DNA of 56,499 nt from Acanthamoeba lenticulata (taxonomy: Eukaryota > Discosea > Longamoebia > Acanthamoebidae): NCBI GenBank assembly GCA_002179805.1, contig NAVB01000681.1, positions 1 through 56,499 on the forward strand, read 5' to 3'. The position numbers and the translations under genes are program-made. This document shows positions 33,747-44,275 of this stretch, in pieces. The notes under the pieces were generated by a model that was given only the letters and a program-made list of their open reading frames with translations, was not told the origin of the DNA and searched no databases. Position 1 is the first letter of the stretch, and each line of letters opens with the position of its first letter.

Positions 33747-34463
33747 ATGTCACGCATCATCTCCCTACTCTTTACAGCTGCCCTCTTGATTCTGGCAGCA
33801 CCAGCCCTCATCGCCGCTGAAGATGAAACGCTCCCCATGGACAGCAGCTTCGTGCCGTCGACGGTGGTCACTCCTCCTCCGCCCACGGACGATACTAACG
33901 AGGACAATGCCGCCGCCGTAGACTACGCCAACGCCTTCCTGCCCATCCGGCCGTCCAACAGCGACGAGGCGCCCGTCGCCACATGCGCCTCCGCCCAGTC
34001 TTGTGGCCGCTGTCTGGTACGGCTTCTCCACGCCTGAGCTTGTGTCTCGTCCCATCTTTGCTATGATCAGTCTTGACCAATCTCGCGTCGATGTGTCCTG
34101 CAGTCGGGCGACTACGGCAACTGCGGCTGGTGCGGCGAGCACGGCAACGTGGGCCGATGCCACCCGTGCGTGATGGTTGACGGCAACTGCGTGGGCTCGA
34201 CCGACGACTGCCCGCGGCACTGGAACGCGCGAGCGTGCCCGAGCAACTACCACCCGGGCCGCGACTTCGTACTCAGCGTGGGCGCCATCATCGGCATCTC
34301 CGTGGGCGCCGCCTCGGCGTGCGCGCTCGCCCTCTGCGCATGCTGCTGCTGGATCTGCTTCCGCCGACGCAGGCACCACCACGCGTACGAGTCCTTGGCC
34401 GGGCACGAGCATGGCCACCACCACGGCCACCACCACGGTGCGCACGGCTACGTGGTCGTCTAA
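33747..34463 (+). CDS. type-I membrane protein, PSI-like Cys-rich domain, His-rich cytosolic tail
   Basis: Starts MSRIISLLFTAALLILAAP (signal peptide, residues 1-23). A Thr/Pro-rich linker follows, then a small cysteine-rich domain: CASAQSCGRC|LSGDYGNCGWC, CHPC, NCVGSTDDC. Its C-x5-C-x2-C ... CGWC spacing is like a plexin/PSI domain. One intron (donor GTACGG at 34017) splits this domain. A transmembrane helix (FVLSVGAIIGISVGAASACALALC) is followed by Cys-rich CCCWICFRRRR and a short tail with three His clusters (GHEHGHHHGHHHGAHG). The tail may bind metal. The stop TAA is at 34461-34463. PSI-like assignment is from the cysteine pattern only. Confidence 0.7.
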
Positions 34464-34539
34464 ACAACAAACCATAAAAACAAACACAATAAAGAAACGT
34501 ATAAAAATCATTTATTTATTTATGATTAAAAAAAAAAGA

Positions 34540-37500
34540 TCATTTGTGTGTTGGCGGTGGCGGGCACGCCGTCGTCGACTCCTGGAGGGCGCGCGGAAGC
34601 GAGAGGTTAGAGCTGCTGTCGGGCGGTGGCAGCAACCGCAGGAGTTCGCGCCGCCTTGGGCTCGGCGGTTCTGGGTTCGTGCTGGGTTGTTGCTGGTGTT
34701 GTTCTTGTTGGTCTTGGCCGCCCCCTGGCATGCTGCCCGGCCGAAGCGCCTCAGCCGGCAGGGCGAGGCAGGGCGGTGGTGACCGTGGCGACACCAACGT
34801 AGGCACGGACCCGTCGTTGCTCTCGGAGAGGAAGAGCGACCGCGGGCTGAGCAAGCGCGGCGACATCATCGGCGTGGACATGTCGGCGCCGCTGTTGCTG
34901 CTGCTGTCGTCGTCGTCGTAGTTGTCCTCGCCACCAGCGGTGTCCAGGGAGGCATCCAAAATGGCGCCCGTCCGCTTGAAGATGCTCGTGAAGGCGATCT
35001 TCATCGTGCAGCGCCAGCCGGACCCGCTGGAGCGTGGGCTGGCCGGCGCGCTCTTGTGCCCGCTGCTGCCATTGGCGCGAGCGTCCCAGCTGAGCCTCCT
35101 GCTGGGCTTCTCTTCGTCGTCGTTGTCGTCATCGTCGTCATCGTCGGCAAGCGCTTCCTCGACGAGGATCGTGGTCGGCGCCGTGACGTGGCCGAGCGGA
35201 GAGGCCACCGCTGTCGTGGTGCTGGGGTCGTCATCCGCGGCGGCAGCAGTAGTGCTGCTCTCGCCGGGCTCCTCCTTGGTCAGATCCGACTCGGGCCTGG
35301 CCTCGGGCCCGAACACGACGGCCTCTTGCTCGAGCGCTTCCCACTCGGCGGCCAAGAACTCGTCCTCCTCCTCGTTCTCGGCGTCCTCGTCATCGACCTT
35401 ATTGGCCGGTCGCCACCAGGCCCCGTGGCCCAGGTCGAGCATGCGTGTCGTGCGCCGCTTCTGGCGCCGCACCCGCTCGAGCTCGGCCCATTGCTCCTTG
35501 CCCGACAGCGACCGCGGCATCACTGGGCTGTCCGATGATGGCGTGGGACCGTCCACCCTCGCCGTTGCCGCCACAGGCTCGGGATCCGGCCGGGGCGCAG
35601 CCTGCCTCCTCTCGGCCGTCTGCAGCTCGAGCGCGGTGGTCAGCCGCAAGAGCGACAGCGGCGGCGGCTGTGGGGGCTTCTGCTGCTGATGGCCGCCGCC
35701 GCCAGCAGCGAGGAAAGGCATCGCGCCGCGCTCGATGGCACCCAACGAGCGCGAGCGCCGGTGCATCCGATGAGCGCTGGAAATGTTGCGCTTGATGTTG
35801 GGCGGTGGTTCCGCGCGCAAGAGATCGAGCGTCTGCAGGATGGTCGTGAAGCTCGGCCTACGCGTTCACGATAAGGTCAGCATCCCACGTCCCAGCGTCA
35901 GCGACGAAGTAGGAGACCACATGCACGTACCGCCTGTCCGGGTTCTGGTGCCAGCAGGCCTCGATGAGGGCCCGGCAGCGGACGGGCACCGTCGGCGGGA
36001 TGACCGGCCGCCGGCCGGCGCACACGGCGCGTTCGACCTGCGAGTCGAACCGGATCTCGGCAAAGGGCAGCTGGCGCGTGCAGAGCTCCCAGAGGACGAT
36101 CCCGAAGCTGTAGCTGTCGGCCTTGTCGCTGAACCGCGACGAGCTCCGGGTCTCGGGCGCACACCACCGCGGGGTACCGACCGTGAGGCTCGATTCTTCC
36201 TCGTCCTTGCCGCTCGAGCGCGCGTCACCAAAGTCTGCTCGCATGAGTCGTGTATGTGCATGTGTGTTGTCAGGACAAGCCCTTGCGAGCCAGACCAAGC
36301 AAAGCCTTGGCGGCGCACCCATCACTTTGGCCACGACCTCGCTCGCCGGGTTTGTGGAGACCAGCTGAAGCGATTGGCTGCGAGTCAGCCGAGCACGGGA
36401 TTGGGAACGTTAACGTTGAACACAGTGTGGGACGCACCAACACGTTGGACGACTTGAGGTCCCTGTGCACGACCTCCTGCGCGTGAACGTACTCCATCCC
36501 ACGGGCCACGTCTGCAGGCAAGGGTCAGCGGCTGTTGTTTTTCCAGTGGGAAAAGGGGAAGGGGCGGGCGGACCAGAGGCGATGGCCAGGATGAGGAGCC
36601 AGCTCAGGGGTCGCGGGGAGCCGGTCAAAAAGTCCATGAGGTTGCCCAACGGGAGGAGCTCCGTCACGACACACATGCGGGGCTCGCGGCACGCTCCCAC
36701 GTACCGCACGATGTTGCGATGCACCAGTCGCCTGCGGCGTCCTCACCACCAAGCCCGGCCCCGTGGTTGTTACGCCAGATCTACCAATCGGCAATAGACT
36801 CGGGGACGCACTTGAGCAGCCGGGCCTCCCTGACAAACGACTCCTCCTCCCACTCGGCAAAGTGCTTGATCGCCACGGGCTGTCCATCGTGCAGACCTTT
36901 GCGTGACAACACACCAACCAACACACGTGAGGTTTGAGTGGCCACCATGGCCGCGATGAGATGATCACGACATGATGCCAAAGGAGAGCAGTACCGGCGT
37001 AAACGTGGGCCGAGGCGCCAACGGCCAGGCTCTCGCCAAAGACCAAGCGCGCGTACTTGAGGTCGGACCTGAAACGTTTGAGCTGGTCGATGATCTGCAT
37101 GCGCCGCAGCTTACGCCTGGCGCGCAACTGCGCTCGGTGCTGGAGGGCTGGGCCTTGCTGGCCATCAGTGCTGCTGCCGTCGCCGCTGGGCGGGCCCTCG
37201 TAGCGCCGCCAAGCGTCGGCCACGTTGCCGCCGTTTCCCGACAGACGGGCGTCGCCCAAGGAAGCCGTCAGCCGGAACAGCTGGCTGCCCTGGCGGACGG
37301 CCGATCGCGAGACCCGAACGAGGAAGAGCGCGGAGGCGACTTCGCCTCGCTCCGTGCGACCGCCGTAGACAAACATCATGTTGGGGTTGTACATGGCGCT
37401 CGCGTGGCCGGCCAGGCTGGGCGGTTGAACCACCCGCTGCTGAGGCTGCTGTGACTGCTGCGGCTGCTGGCTCGCGCCTACCACGATCACCGACATCCAC

Positions 37501-38852
37501 TGCTGCCGGACGAGGTCAAACGCGTGGAGCTCGTTGGTCGGGCAGCGCTTGGCCGACTTGCTGCTGGCGCTGTGGCTTCGACCGGCAGCCTCGCCGCGCG
37601 GATAGCCGCCAAAGGCCAGCAGCACCGATCCAGCGTAGACGCAGCTGGAGTGGTGGAAAAGCTCCGGGGATGGCGACGGCTCCGACGTGGCGGGCGAGTG
37701 CGACGAGTTGAGCCGTGCCACGTCATCCTCTGGACCAGCCCTCGTGGCGTCAGACAAGACTCGCCAGACGATGAAGTGGAACAATGTTAAGGTCGAGCCT
37801 TACCGAGGGCGAGACGAAGGAGCGGCGGAGCGAAGCAGCCGGACCCGCCGTGCTTGGGGGCGTGCTTGACGCGTCCACCTATGGTGGTGATATTCGTGCC
37901 GTTGGCCTCGAGGTGGCTCGTGTGGCCCCATCGGGCAGGCTGCGTCTCGCTCGCCACGACCTGGACCTCGTCCCACGTGCTGCGGTCTGACCGTATCGCA
38001 CACACAAACACGCGGTTTGTGGACAAGTCAGAGCCAAGCGTGGTGTCGAGACGGGCGTCTGTGTGCTGTACTCAGGTCAAAGTAGTGAAGTCCGCCCAAC
38101 TCGCGGCCGCTCTTGCTCTTGCCGCCAAACACGCAGAGCCGGTTGTTGTGCACCCACGACGTGTGGTGTGCCCGCTTGCGAGGCGCGGCCTTCGGGTTCA
38201 CCGCGTCGACCGAGCACCAGCGCTTCGTGGCTGCCATCGAGCCCAGTGGTCAGGTCAGGACAAGAAGGGGCGCCACACGAACAGGTTGCCACCTACCCAG
38301 ATTGAAGCAGTAGAGATCGTTGAAGTAGTGCTTCTCATTGCGGCCGCCAAAGACGAACAACCAACCGGCGTGGTGGACGGCCGAGTGGCCGTAGCGCGGA
38401 GAAGGACGAGCACCACTGCCCTCAATGCTCGCCCAAACCAGGCTTGCAGATGCTGCCCAGAAGGCGTCAAGCACTCAAAAACAACGCAAGGGAGGTGAAG
38501 GAGTTGGTACAGAGGTCGAGTGAGTAGAGCAAGCATGGTTTCACCTCGCCCCTGTCTCGTCCGCCAAGAATCAAAAGTTGATCCTCTGCCACCGTGAGCG
38601 TGTGGCCGTAGCGACGGCATGGTCCGTCACCTGCACGACGACCATTAGTTTGGGTTTCGCTGCTAACCAAGCCGAGGGATGGGTACCTGTGGGGTTCAAT
38701 CTTTCCCATCGTACGCGAACGCCAAAAGAAGCTGAAAATGAAAGTTAAAAGGAAGAAATTGTTTGAAACCGTTAAAAACCAGCTGTACCCGGCAGGGTAA
38801 GTCGCGGTGGCTCCGGCGTAGGAGTAGTGGAAGTGGATTGAGTGGCGTCCAT
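34540..38852 (-). CDS. Kelch-repeat plus TKL-type protein kinase fusion
   Basis: The N-terminus MDATQSTSTTPTPEPP joins through two introns to the first Kelch repeat (ATG 38852). Repeats contain RRYGHTLTVAEDQLLILGG, RYGHSAVHHAGWLFVFGG, AHHTSWVHNNRLCVFGG, WGHTSHLEANGTNITTIGG, HHSSCVYAGSVLLAFGG and GHASAMYNPNMMFVYGG, about six blades. The C-terminal kinase has VAIKHFAEWEEE (VAIK lysine), NIVRYVGACREPRMCVVTELL, VVHRDLKSSNVLV (HRD), ADFGDAR (DFG), VGTPRWCAPE and DSYSFGIVLWELCT. It has all catalytic residues and is TKL/MLK-like. A long disordered tail follows (34540-35820): Ser/Pro/Gln-rich and acidic, ending PPPPTHK. Kelch-kinases are known in amoebozoans. The Kelch propeller probably binds a partner that directs the kinase. 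The catalytic-loop exon is broken by several introns. Confidence 0.85.
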
Positions 38853-39026
38853 CTGACGATCATCTGCCTCCTCGACTGACCGAAATTCCGTTGCAAAGTA
38901 ACGGTAGTCGTGCTTGGCATTCCTTATCCTAGAAAGGAAAGGACAGCATACCTGTCCGCCAAAGGTGGAAGACCAAGACTAGCCGGGAGGCAATCTCTGT
39001 GGTACTGCGCATCATAGCGCAACAGG

Positions 39027-40312
39027 ATGATGGAGTCTTCATGGAGGCTTTGGCTGGCACTCGTCGTACTGCTTGGCGTGGCCAACTTGGCTTGCGCTGA
39101 GGTCTTCCAGGGTAAATCGTTGCCTTCTTACGCTACTTTAGGAAGATGTACTGAAATTGTCTTTCTAGGGGCGATGTACATACAACCCTGTCCCGATATA
39201 CCTGCCGCTATAAAGAGATCCTCCAACATCCCCACATCGGCCAAGGATCTTTGCTCGGGTGATCAGATTCAGGGCGAGCTTGAGTACGCACCCCACACGC
39301 ATCGAAATGGCAGTTCGACGTCTGATCTTGTGACTGAGCAGCGACGATTTGATCGCTTTTGAGTCGATTGAGTTTGAGTTCAACTCCCGCCTTCCTGACG
39401 TTGCCTATGGCGATGGTACCAGCCCCAAGTAAGCCTGTCGCTGAGCCAGGCCATATGCTAAACAAGTTGGCAGGACGCGACGCTGCTGTGCCACAGGCCC
39501 TTAAGAAGAGGGACACCCAGTTTCCTTCTCAGGGAAATGGCAAGGTACGTTATTTCAGCAACGGCACATGGGTACATAAACTACTCATGCCCTCCATTTG
39601 CAGGGCTATCTGGACAACATGCTGGGCACCATCGGATTCGGATCACTCACCATTACCAAGAAGCCCGACAGCTCGTCTGGCAAGTTGATGCAACTTGCGG
39701 CAAACAATGATGGCATCTTCAGTAGGCAGCTTTTCTGTTTGGAGCCGAGGTGATGGCTGTTAACCCTTCCTTTTGCAGATAGCTCGACCTCTTGCCCTCC
39801 TGTTGTGTACGCCGTGCTGGAGATCCCGCTCAACAGGTATGCTAGTGGGTCGGACTCGCTCTTCATCGGCATCATCCCGGCCATCATCACTGAGTGGCAC
39901 GTCCGTTTCCCTCGGTACTGACCTCCTCCATCTTGTTCTCATTGAGGAAGTTGTTGACCTCTGCGTAAATTGGCGAAGCTCGCTGAGGGACGACGATGTG
40001 CGGGAGCAGATTTCGTTTAAGTACGGCGGCATGACTTATGCCTATGGCACCAGCAGTGATCGTCTTGGCCTTAGCACCGGCCTTGCTGAGGCGTCATGCA
40101 ACCTGGATGTGTTCTGCAACACATACCCTTGCGTGTGCCAAGGCAGCCTCCGCCGAGAGACCAACTGGTTCGATCTGCTTCAGTGCAACGGCGGAGTCAA
40201 CATCTTCGATCCGCAGTACGACGGCCCCAGCCTTATCGAGGCGTACGTCAACAACACCATCAACGGGCTGAGCGCGGTCAAGGGCAACTACGTCAACAAC
40301 CTCTGGAAATGA
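39027..40312 (+). CDS. secreted cysteine-containing protein of unknown family
   Basis: Begins MMESSWRLWLALVVLLGVANLACA, a clear signal peptide. Exons join in phase: CAEVFQ|GAMYIQPCPDIP, LCSGDQIQGEL|DDDLIAFESIEFEFNSRLPDV, RDAAVPQALKKRDTQFPSQGNGK|GYLDNMLGTIGFGSLTITK, FN|SSTSCPPVVYAVLEIPLNR and ...EEVVDLCVNWRSSL. The last exon has paired cysteines (CNLDVFCNTYPCVCQG, LLQCNGG) and ends NGLSAVKGNYVNNLWK (TGA 40310-40312). There is no transmembrane helix or GPI-like tail. It looks like a lumenal or extracellular protein of about 300 residues. No known domain was recognised. Neighbours do not suggest a role. Confidence 0.7.
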
Positions 40313-40383
40313 GCGAAGAGGGACGGGATAATGATGCTGCAGTTCAGTTAATGCGCAACACGGAACTCAGTAAGTTGGTGTTC

Positions 40384-41316
40384 TTATGGTTCCTCAAGGA
40401 AGATATTGTACAGGTGATGTTGCCCCAAGTTGGTCGGTCGGTCGAGCCTCGTGTGGGGTCCGCTCACCAGAGTGGTGTCAGCTGGAAGCAGAAGTTGGGC
40501 CGGTCCTTGCTCCACCCAGAGCACCCCGTTGGCGGTCAGGCGCGCCCACTCGTAGGCCTCCAAAGTCAGTACCCAGCTGGCATGCCTCTGCTCCTTTCTC
40601 TTGCGGTTCTTACTCTTGGCCGTTGGTTGAGCGTCACACCCAGAGGCAGTCAGAATGACTTCTTGATCGGCCACGACGTCACGGTTGGTGGTGTCGTCGC
40701 TGAGCTCCGCCCCTGTTGGCGCCTCTTCTTGTGTGTCTGTTTCCTGCCCGGAGCTGGACAGGTCCGTGTCGCTTTTGCCCAGAGAAGGTTCAAGGATTGT
40801 TGTTTCATCTCGCTGCCAACGCCAGTTGGGTATGCGATGACGACGGCGATAAGTCCTTGAAGGGGTGGCGGCTTCGTTGTACGGAGTCAGAGTAGGCAGA
40901 TCTCTGGGTCGGACAGGCTGCTCTGGGCTAGGACGACTCTTCTTCTTTAGTGGTTGATGAAACTTAGCCGTTGGCCACTTCTTAGTACTGGGTGGCGGGG
41001 CTGCAGTCGTGGCTGGCTGGACTTCTTCCGAGCGAGCTGCTGCGGCTGCTTCCTTCCGTCGTTGCCACCTGAGGGATTGGCAGTCGCGTATCCATAGCGT
41101 ACCACAGTCGCTCCCTTGAAAGCTGTGACGGCACTGGCCTCGTTGGATGGTGCCCTCACAGCCGCAACCCTCATACATGATGTCAAATTCGGTGTGGCCA
41201 CTGCAGTCTGTGACGTGCCTTACTCGGCCGTCCCGCCACCGCGTGCCGTCCCACACGCGGACGAGATCGCCTGCCCGAACGCGCTTGCCTACCGCCAGCC
41301 TATGTGGCCGCTTCAT
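40384..41316 (-). CDS. intronless unknown protein, Tudor/Agenet-like N-terminus
   Basis: A 310-residue open frame, starting MKRPHRLAVGKRVRAGDLVR. The N-terminal 70 residues (GDLVRVWDGTRWRDGRVRHV, HTEFDIMYEGCGCEGTI, CRHSF) have the bent-sheet look of a small Tudor- or Agenet-like barrel and hold five cysteines. A basic, Pro- and Gln-rich low-complexity middle follows, with KKSRPSPEQP- and KNRKRKE-like nuclear signals. The C-terminus is YEWARLTANGVLWVEQGPAQLLLP and ends HHLYNIFLEEP. No family is certain. A chromatin- or nucleic-acid-associated role is only inference. Confidence 0.6.
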   Translation of the reverse strand: MKRPHRLAVGKRVRAGDLVRVWDGTRWRDGRVRHVTDCSGHTEFDIMYEGCGCEGTIQRGQCRHSFQGSDCGTLWIRDCQSLRWQRRKEAAAAARSEEVQPATTAAPPPSTKKWPTAKFHQPLKKKSRPSPEQPVRPRDLPTLTPYNEAATPSRTYRRRHRIPNWRWQRDETTILEPSLGKSDTDLSSSGQETDTQEEAPTGAELSDDTTNRDVVADQEVILTASGCDAQPTAKSKNRKRKEQRHASWVLTLEAYEWARLTANGVLWVEQGPAQLLLPADTTLVSGPHTRLDRPTNLGQHHLYNIFLEEP

Positions 41317-41502
41317 CCACTTCGGCAGTCTTCACGCCTTCGTTCTAAACCTCCACCGGTGGTTCTCTGTGGTGCCCAGTTTCCGTAACGATTCTGGAAA
41401 GTGAAACTTGCAGGAACTCCCTGAAAACGGTGAATTTTGGGGTCTTTCAAAAATATTTCAAAATGCATTACAAAATGTGAATCAGGAAGAGAACAAGGAG
41501 GT

Positions 41503-42581
41503 TCACAGGCATTTGTGGCCAGCCTTGCATGTCCACCGATCCCCGGCGAGCCGCTCCAGGTGGCGAACGGATCGGGTTTTGTTGTGCAAGGAACAGCACG
41601 CCAGCGTGAACTCTCCCTGATTGGCCCCGGGGCAGATTAGTAACATGATGGATGACCGGCAAGGTCCTGCACACGAGGCTATAGCATCAGCATGCTTGCT
41701 TACCTTGGTTGTGGCAGCCAAGAACTGGGCTTCTTCCCTCGATCGCCAGCTTCCTGATCCGTCTTTCCTTCGCTCCGATGCGGGCACCTGTAGAAACCGG
41801 CTCAGGGCGCAGCTCACAGCCAAGCAAGGGTCGAGACAGAGAGCAGAAACGCACAGCCGAGGCGGGAACGAGGGTCTCTGGCAGAACGTATGTGTGCGGC
41901 GCAGCGCCCAGTTGTGGCGTTGGGCTGTAGCCAATCACCTGGTGGCAGCTGGCGCAGTTGTACCTGGTGGAGAGACAAAGAAGTAGTAGTGAGAGAGGAC
42001 AACAATGTTGGGCGCGCCTGGATTGCTGGGGACACGCCACCTATACTGCACCTCGACTCCTTTGTCCCTGTGTCGAAAAGAAGAGGTGGAAAGGACCAAG
42101 GTGAGCAAAAGTTGGGCCACGGGGCGGGCGTGGTATGCACGCGCAGCAGAAGCAGTACCGCTTGATGGAGACCTTCTCGCCCGGCACGATGGTGAGTTTG
42201 TACAGTGCCTTTTGCTTGCTGACCACGAATGACTGGTCCGTTTTACGTCGTGGGACGCTCTCCAGTGGCTTGTCTGCCGTTTGATCAGTGCCAATTGAGT
42301 GGGAGTAGAGGAAGCGGAGCAGTACCAATCTGAAGAACGAGGGTACGACAGATAACGCAGTGGTAATGGGTTACCATCTTCTCGATTGTGCGCCATGTTT
42401 CGCGCTCGAGCTGCCGTTCAGTGTGCCGCAGGAGTGCAGCGGCGGCAGACTCTTCGGAGCCACCCCTTTGCTGCTCGCTTCGCGGAGGGGAGGTTGGCCG
42501 AACCCTCTTTGCTTCTCGCAATCCCGCTCGCACAACTGGCTCATCCTCTCGCTCCTTGCGCTTGCCCGCGGCCACTTCCAT
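41503..42581 (-). CDS. STEEP1: STEEP1 (CXorf56)-like zinc-ribbon protein with extra C-terminal Cys/His module
   Basis: Starts MEVAAGKRKEREDEP (ATG 42581) with a basic, Ser-rich leader. The STEEP1/UPF0428 core follows across phase-correct introns: THYHCVICRTLVLQI|DKPLESVPRRKTD, SIKR|DKGVEVQYR|YNCASCHQVIGYSP, PHTYVLPETLVP. The two CxxC pairs should bind one zinc. The last exon (41503 to about 41790, read through without an intron) continues SERRKDGSGSW and ends in a second putative zinc module: CPGANQGEFTLACC, SLHNKTRSVRHLERL and DRWTCKAGHKC. The core family acts in ER-exit of STING in animals and has a broader role unknown in protists. The extension is not part of the family I know. Its starting intron is less certain than the rest. 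Confidence 0.72.
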
Positions 42582-42672
42582 AAATCACGTCTATTTCCCT
42601 CTTCCTTTGCTTGTATTTATCTTTTTCTTTTATACAATTTATTAATTTTCTAATTCTTGCACTACAACGAAG
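42582..42672. promoter_or_regulatory. 91-bp bidirectional promoter between STEEP1-like and CaMK-like genes
   Basis: The divergent starts are 91 bp apart. The gap is T-rich on the + strand and ends in an A-rich leader (ACTACAACGAAG) just before ATG. Such short AT-rich gaps recur here. Confidence 0.4.
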
Positions 42673-44178
42673 ATGGAGCTCTTGTCAGGTGGTGGTGCTG
42701 AGTGCAACGCACAGCGTACCTCCGCTTCCCTTCGGCATGAAACTAAGTTCATGTCCTTCTTCTTCGACTTGTTCGGACTTACGCTGGATGTATGCCAGGT
42801 CTGGTGTGGGCTTCGACTGGAAGCCCGCTGCCTGAAAGACAGTTGGACCCCGAAGAAGCTGCCTTCTTGGCCAAGTACAAGATTGGCAAGGAGCTTGGTC
42901 AGGGCTCCTTTGCTGTTGTGAAGCTTGCCACCAACTGCAAAACAAAGGAAAAGGTTCGTGTCCAGTTTGCTACTTGCAAGGAACCTTGTTTTAAGCTTGT
43001 GTGGTGGCTTGTGGCACGTTGCCTGGGCAGGTGGCAGTCAAAATCGTGAATCGCGTGTTGATGTCGCCCGACGAGGAGAAGCATCTTCGTGAGGTGCAGT
43101 TGGAGATCGCGAAGCGAGTGGATCACCCGAACATCATCCGTGTATTGGAGCACTTCGAGACCAAGGACAAGGACTACATTGTCATGGAGCTGGCCAAGGG
43201 AGGCGAACTCTTCGATCACATCATCGCCAAGGGCCACTACTCGGAGGCCACCGCCAAGGCCATTGTCAGGTCTCTTCCTTTCCTCTTCTTCGCCGGTGTT
43301 GTAGCAGTGCTGACAATCTTTGATTAAGGAACATCGTCAAGGCGGTTGACTATCTGCACGACATGGACATCGCACACCGGTACGTACGGTCTTCTTGCAG
43401 CTTCGACATGCTGGCTTCTCCCCCTTCTTCATTGTCCTTACCCTTTGGGACGCACAGCGACCTCAAGCCCGAGAATCTGCTCGAGAAGAGTCGGTCTGAC
43501 GACATTCACGTGGCTGTGGCCGACTTTGGCCTCGCCCGCATCATCGGTGGGCTCGTACACTTCCTTCCGCTACTACTTCCCATCTTCTTTCTCACCTTCT
43601 TCTTCTTCTGTTCACGCCAGGCCAAGAGGACTACATCAAGAAGGCGGCGGGTTCGCCCATCTACATCGCGCCCGAGGTTCTCACGGGTGACGCTTTTGGG
43701 CTCGAGTGCGACATGTGGGCCATCGGCGTCATCACCTACATCCTCCTCTGTGGCTATCCTCCCTTCCATGATGAAGCGGACAGGTTTACCCCACTTCATC
43801 ATTCCTTTGACAACGTCGATCTCTCCTTACCTCATCGTCATCATCATCGTTTTGTGCAGGACGAAGGAGATCTACAAGTTGATCAAGAAGGGCCACTACG
43901 AGTACGCGCCAGAGCAGAGCTGGCGCGGCGTGTCCGACCAGGCCAAGGACTTCATCGACCATCTCCTCGTAGTCGACTATCGCCAGCGCGCCACGGCCAA
44001 GCAGGCCCTCGCCCACCCGTGGCTGGCCGAGACCGAACACCACGCGCATCACCATCACCACTTGCCGCTGGCCGACAAGCTCTCGCACTTCCTCCAGCAC
44101 CACCGACAGGCCGACCTCGGCGGCCCAAAGGTGAGCGGCGCTCTCCACTTTGGCCGCGCCAATCCCGACTCCCCCTGA
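42673..44178 (+). CDS. CaMK-family serine/threonine protein kinase
   Basis: The likely first exon is 16 bases (MELLS) joined in phase to 42799; MPGLVWAS at 42792 is an alternative start. All kinase subdomains are visible: [16 protein letters not shown] (P-loop), VAVKIVNR (VAVK), [104 protein letters not shown] and the C-lobe [20 protein letters not shown] ... [12 protein letters not shown]. It matches CaMK I/DCLK-type kinases. The C-terminus has a His-rich stretch (HHAHHHHH) and no clear calmodulin-binding helix, so calcium control is unproven. Confidence 0.87.
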
Positions 44179-44275
44179 AGAAGACGTCAACAACAACAAC
44201 AACAAGAAAACATAAAAAAGAAAAAGAAGACTCGGGAAGCAGCTGAAGGCCTGTTTTGAGGAGTAGAGCAGCCGC

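Noticed and set aside
34922..35689. Ser-rich plus-strand open frame
   Set aside because: It is the antisense of the kinase tail, whose acidic/Ser codons give an open complement.
43840..44160. His-rich stretch of the CaMK tail considered as metal-binding domain
   Set aside because: It is only a short run of His codons in a low-complexity tail, with no Cys or structured flanks.
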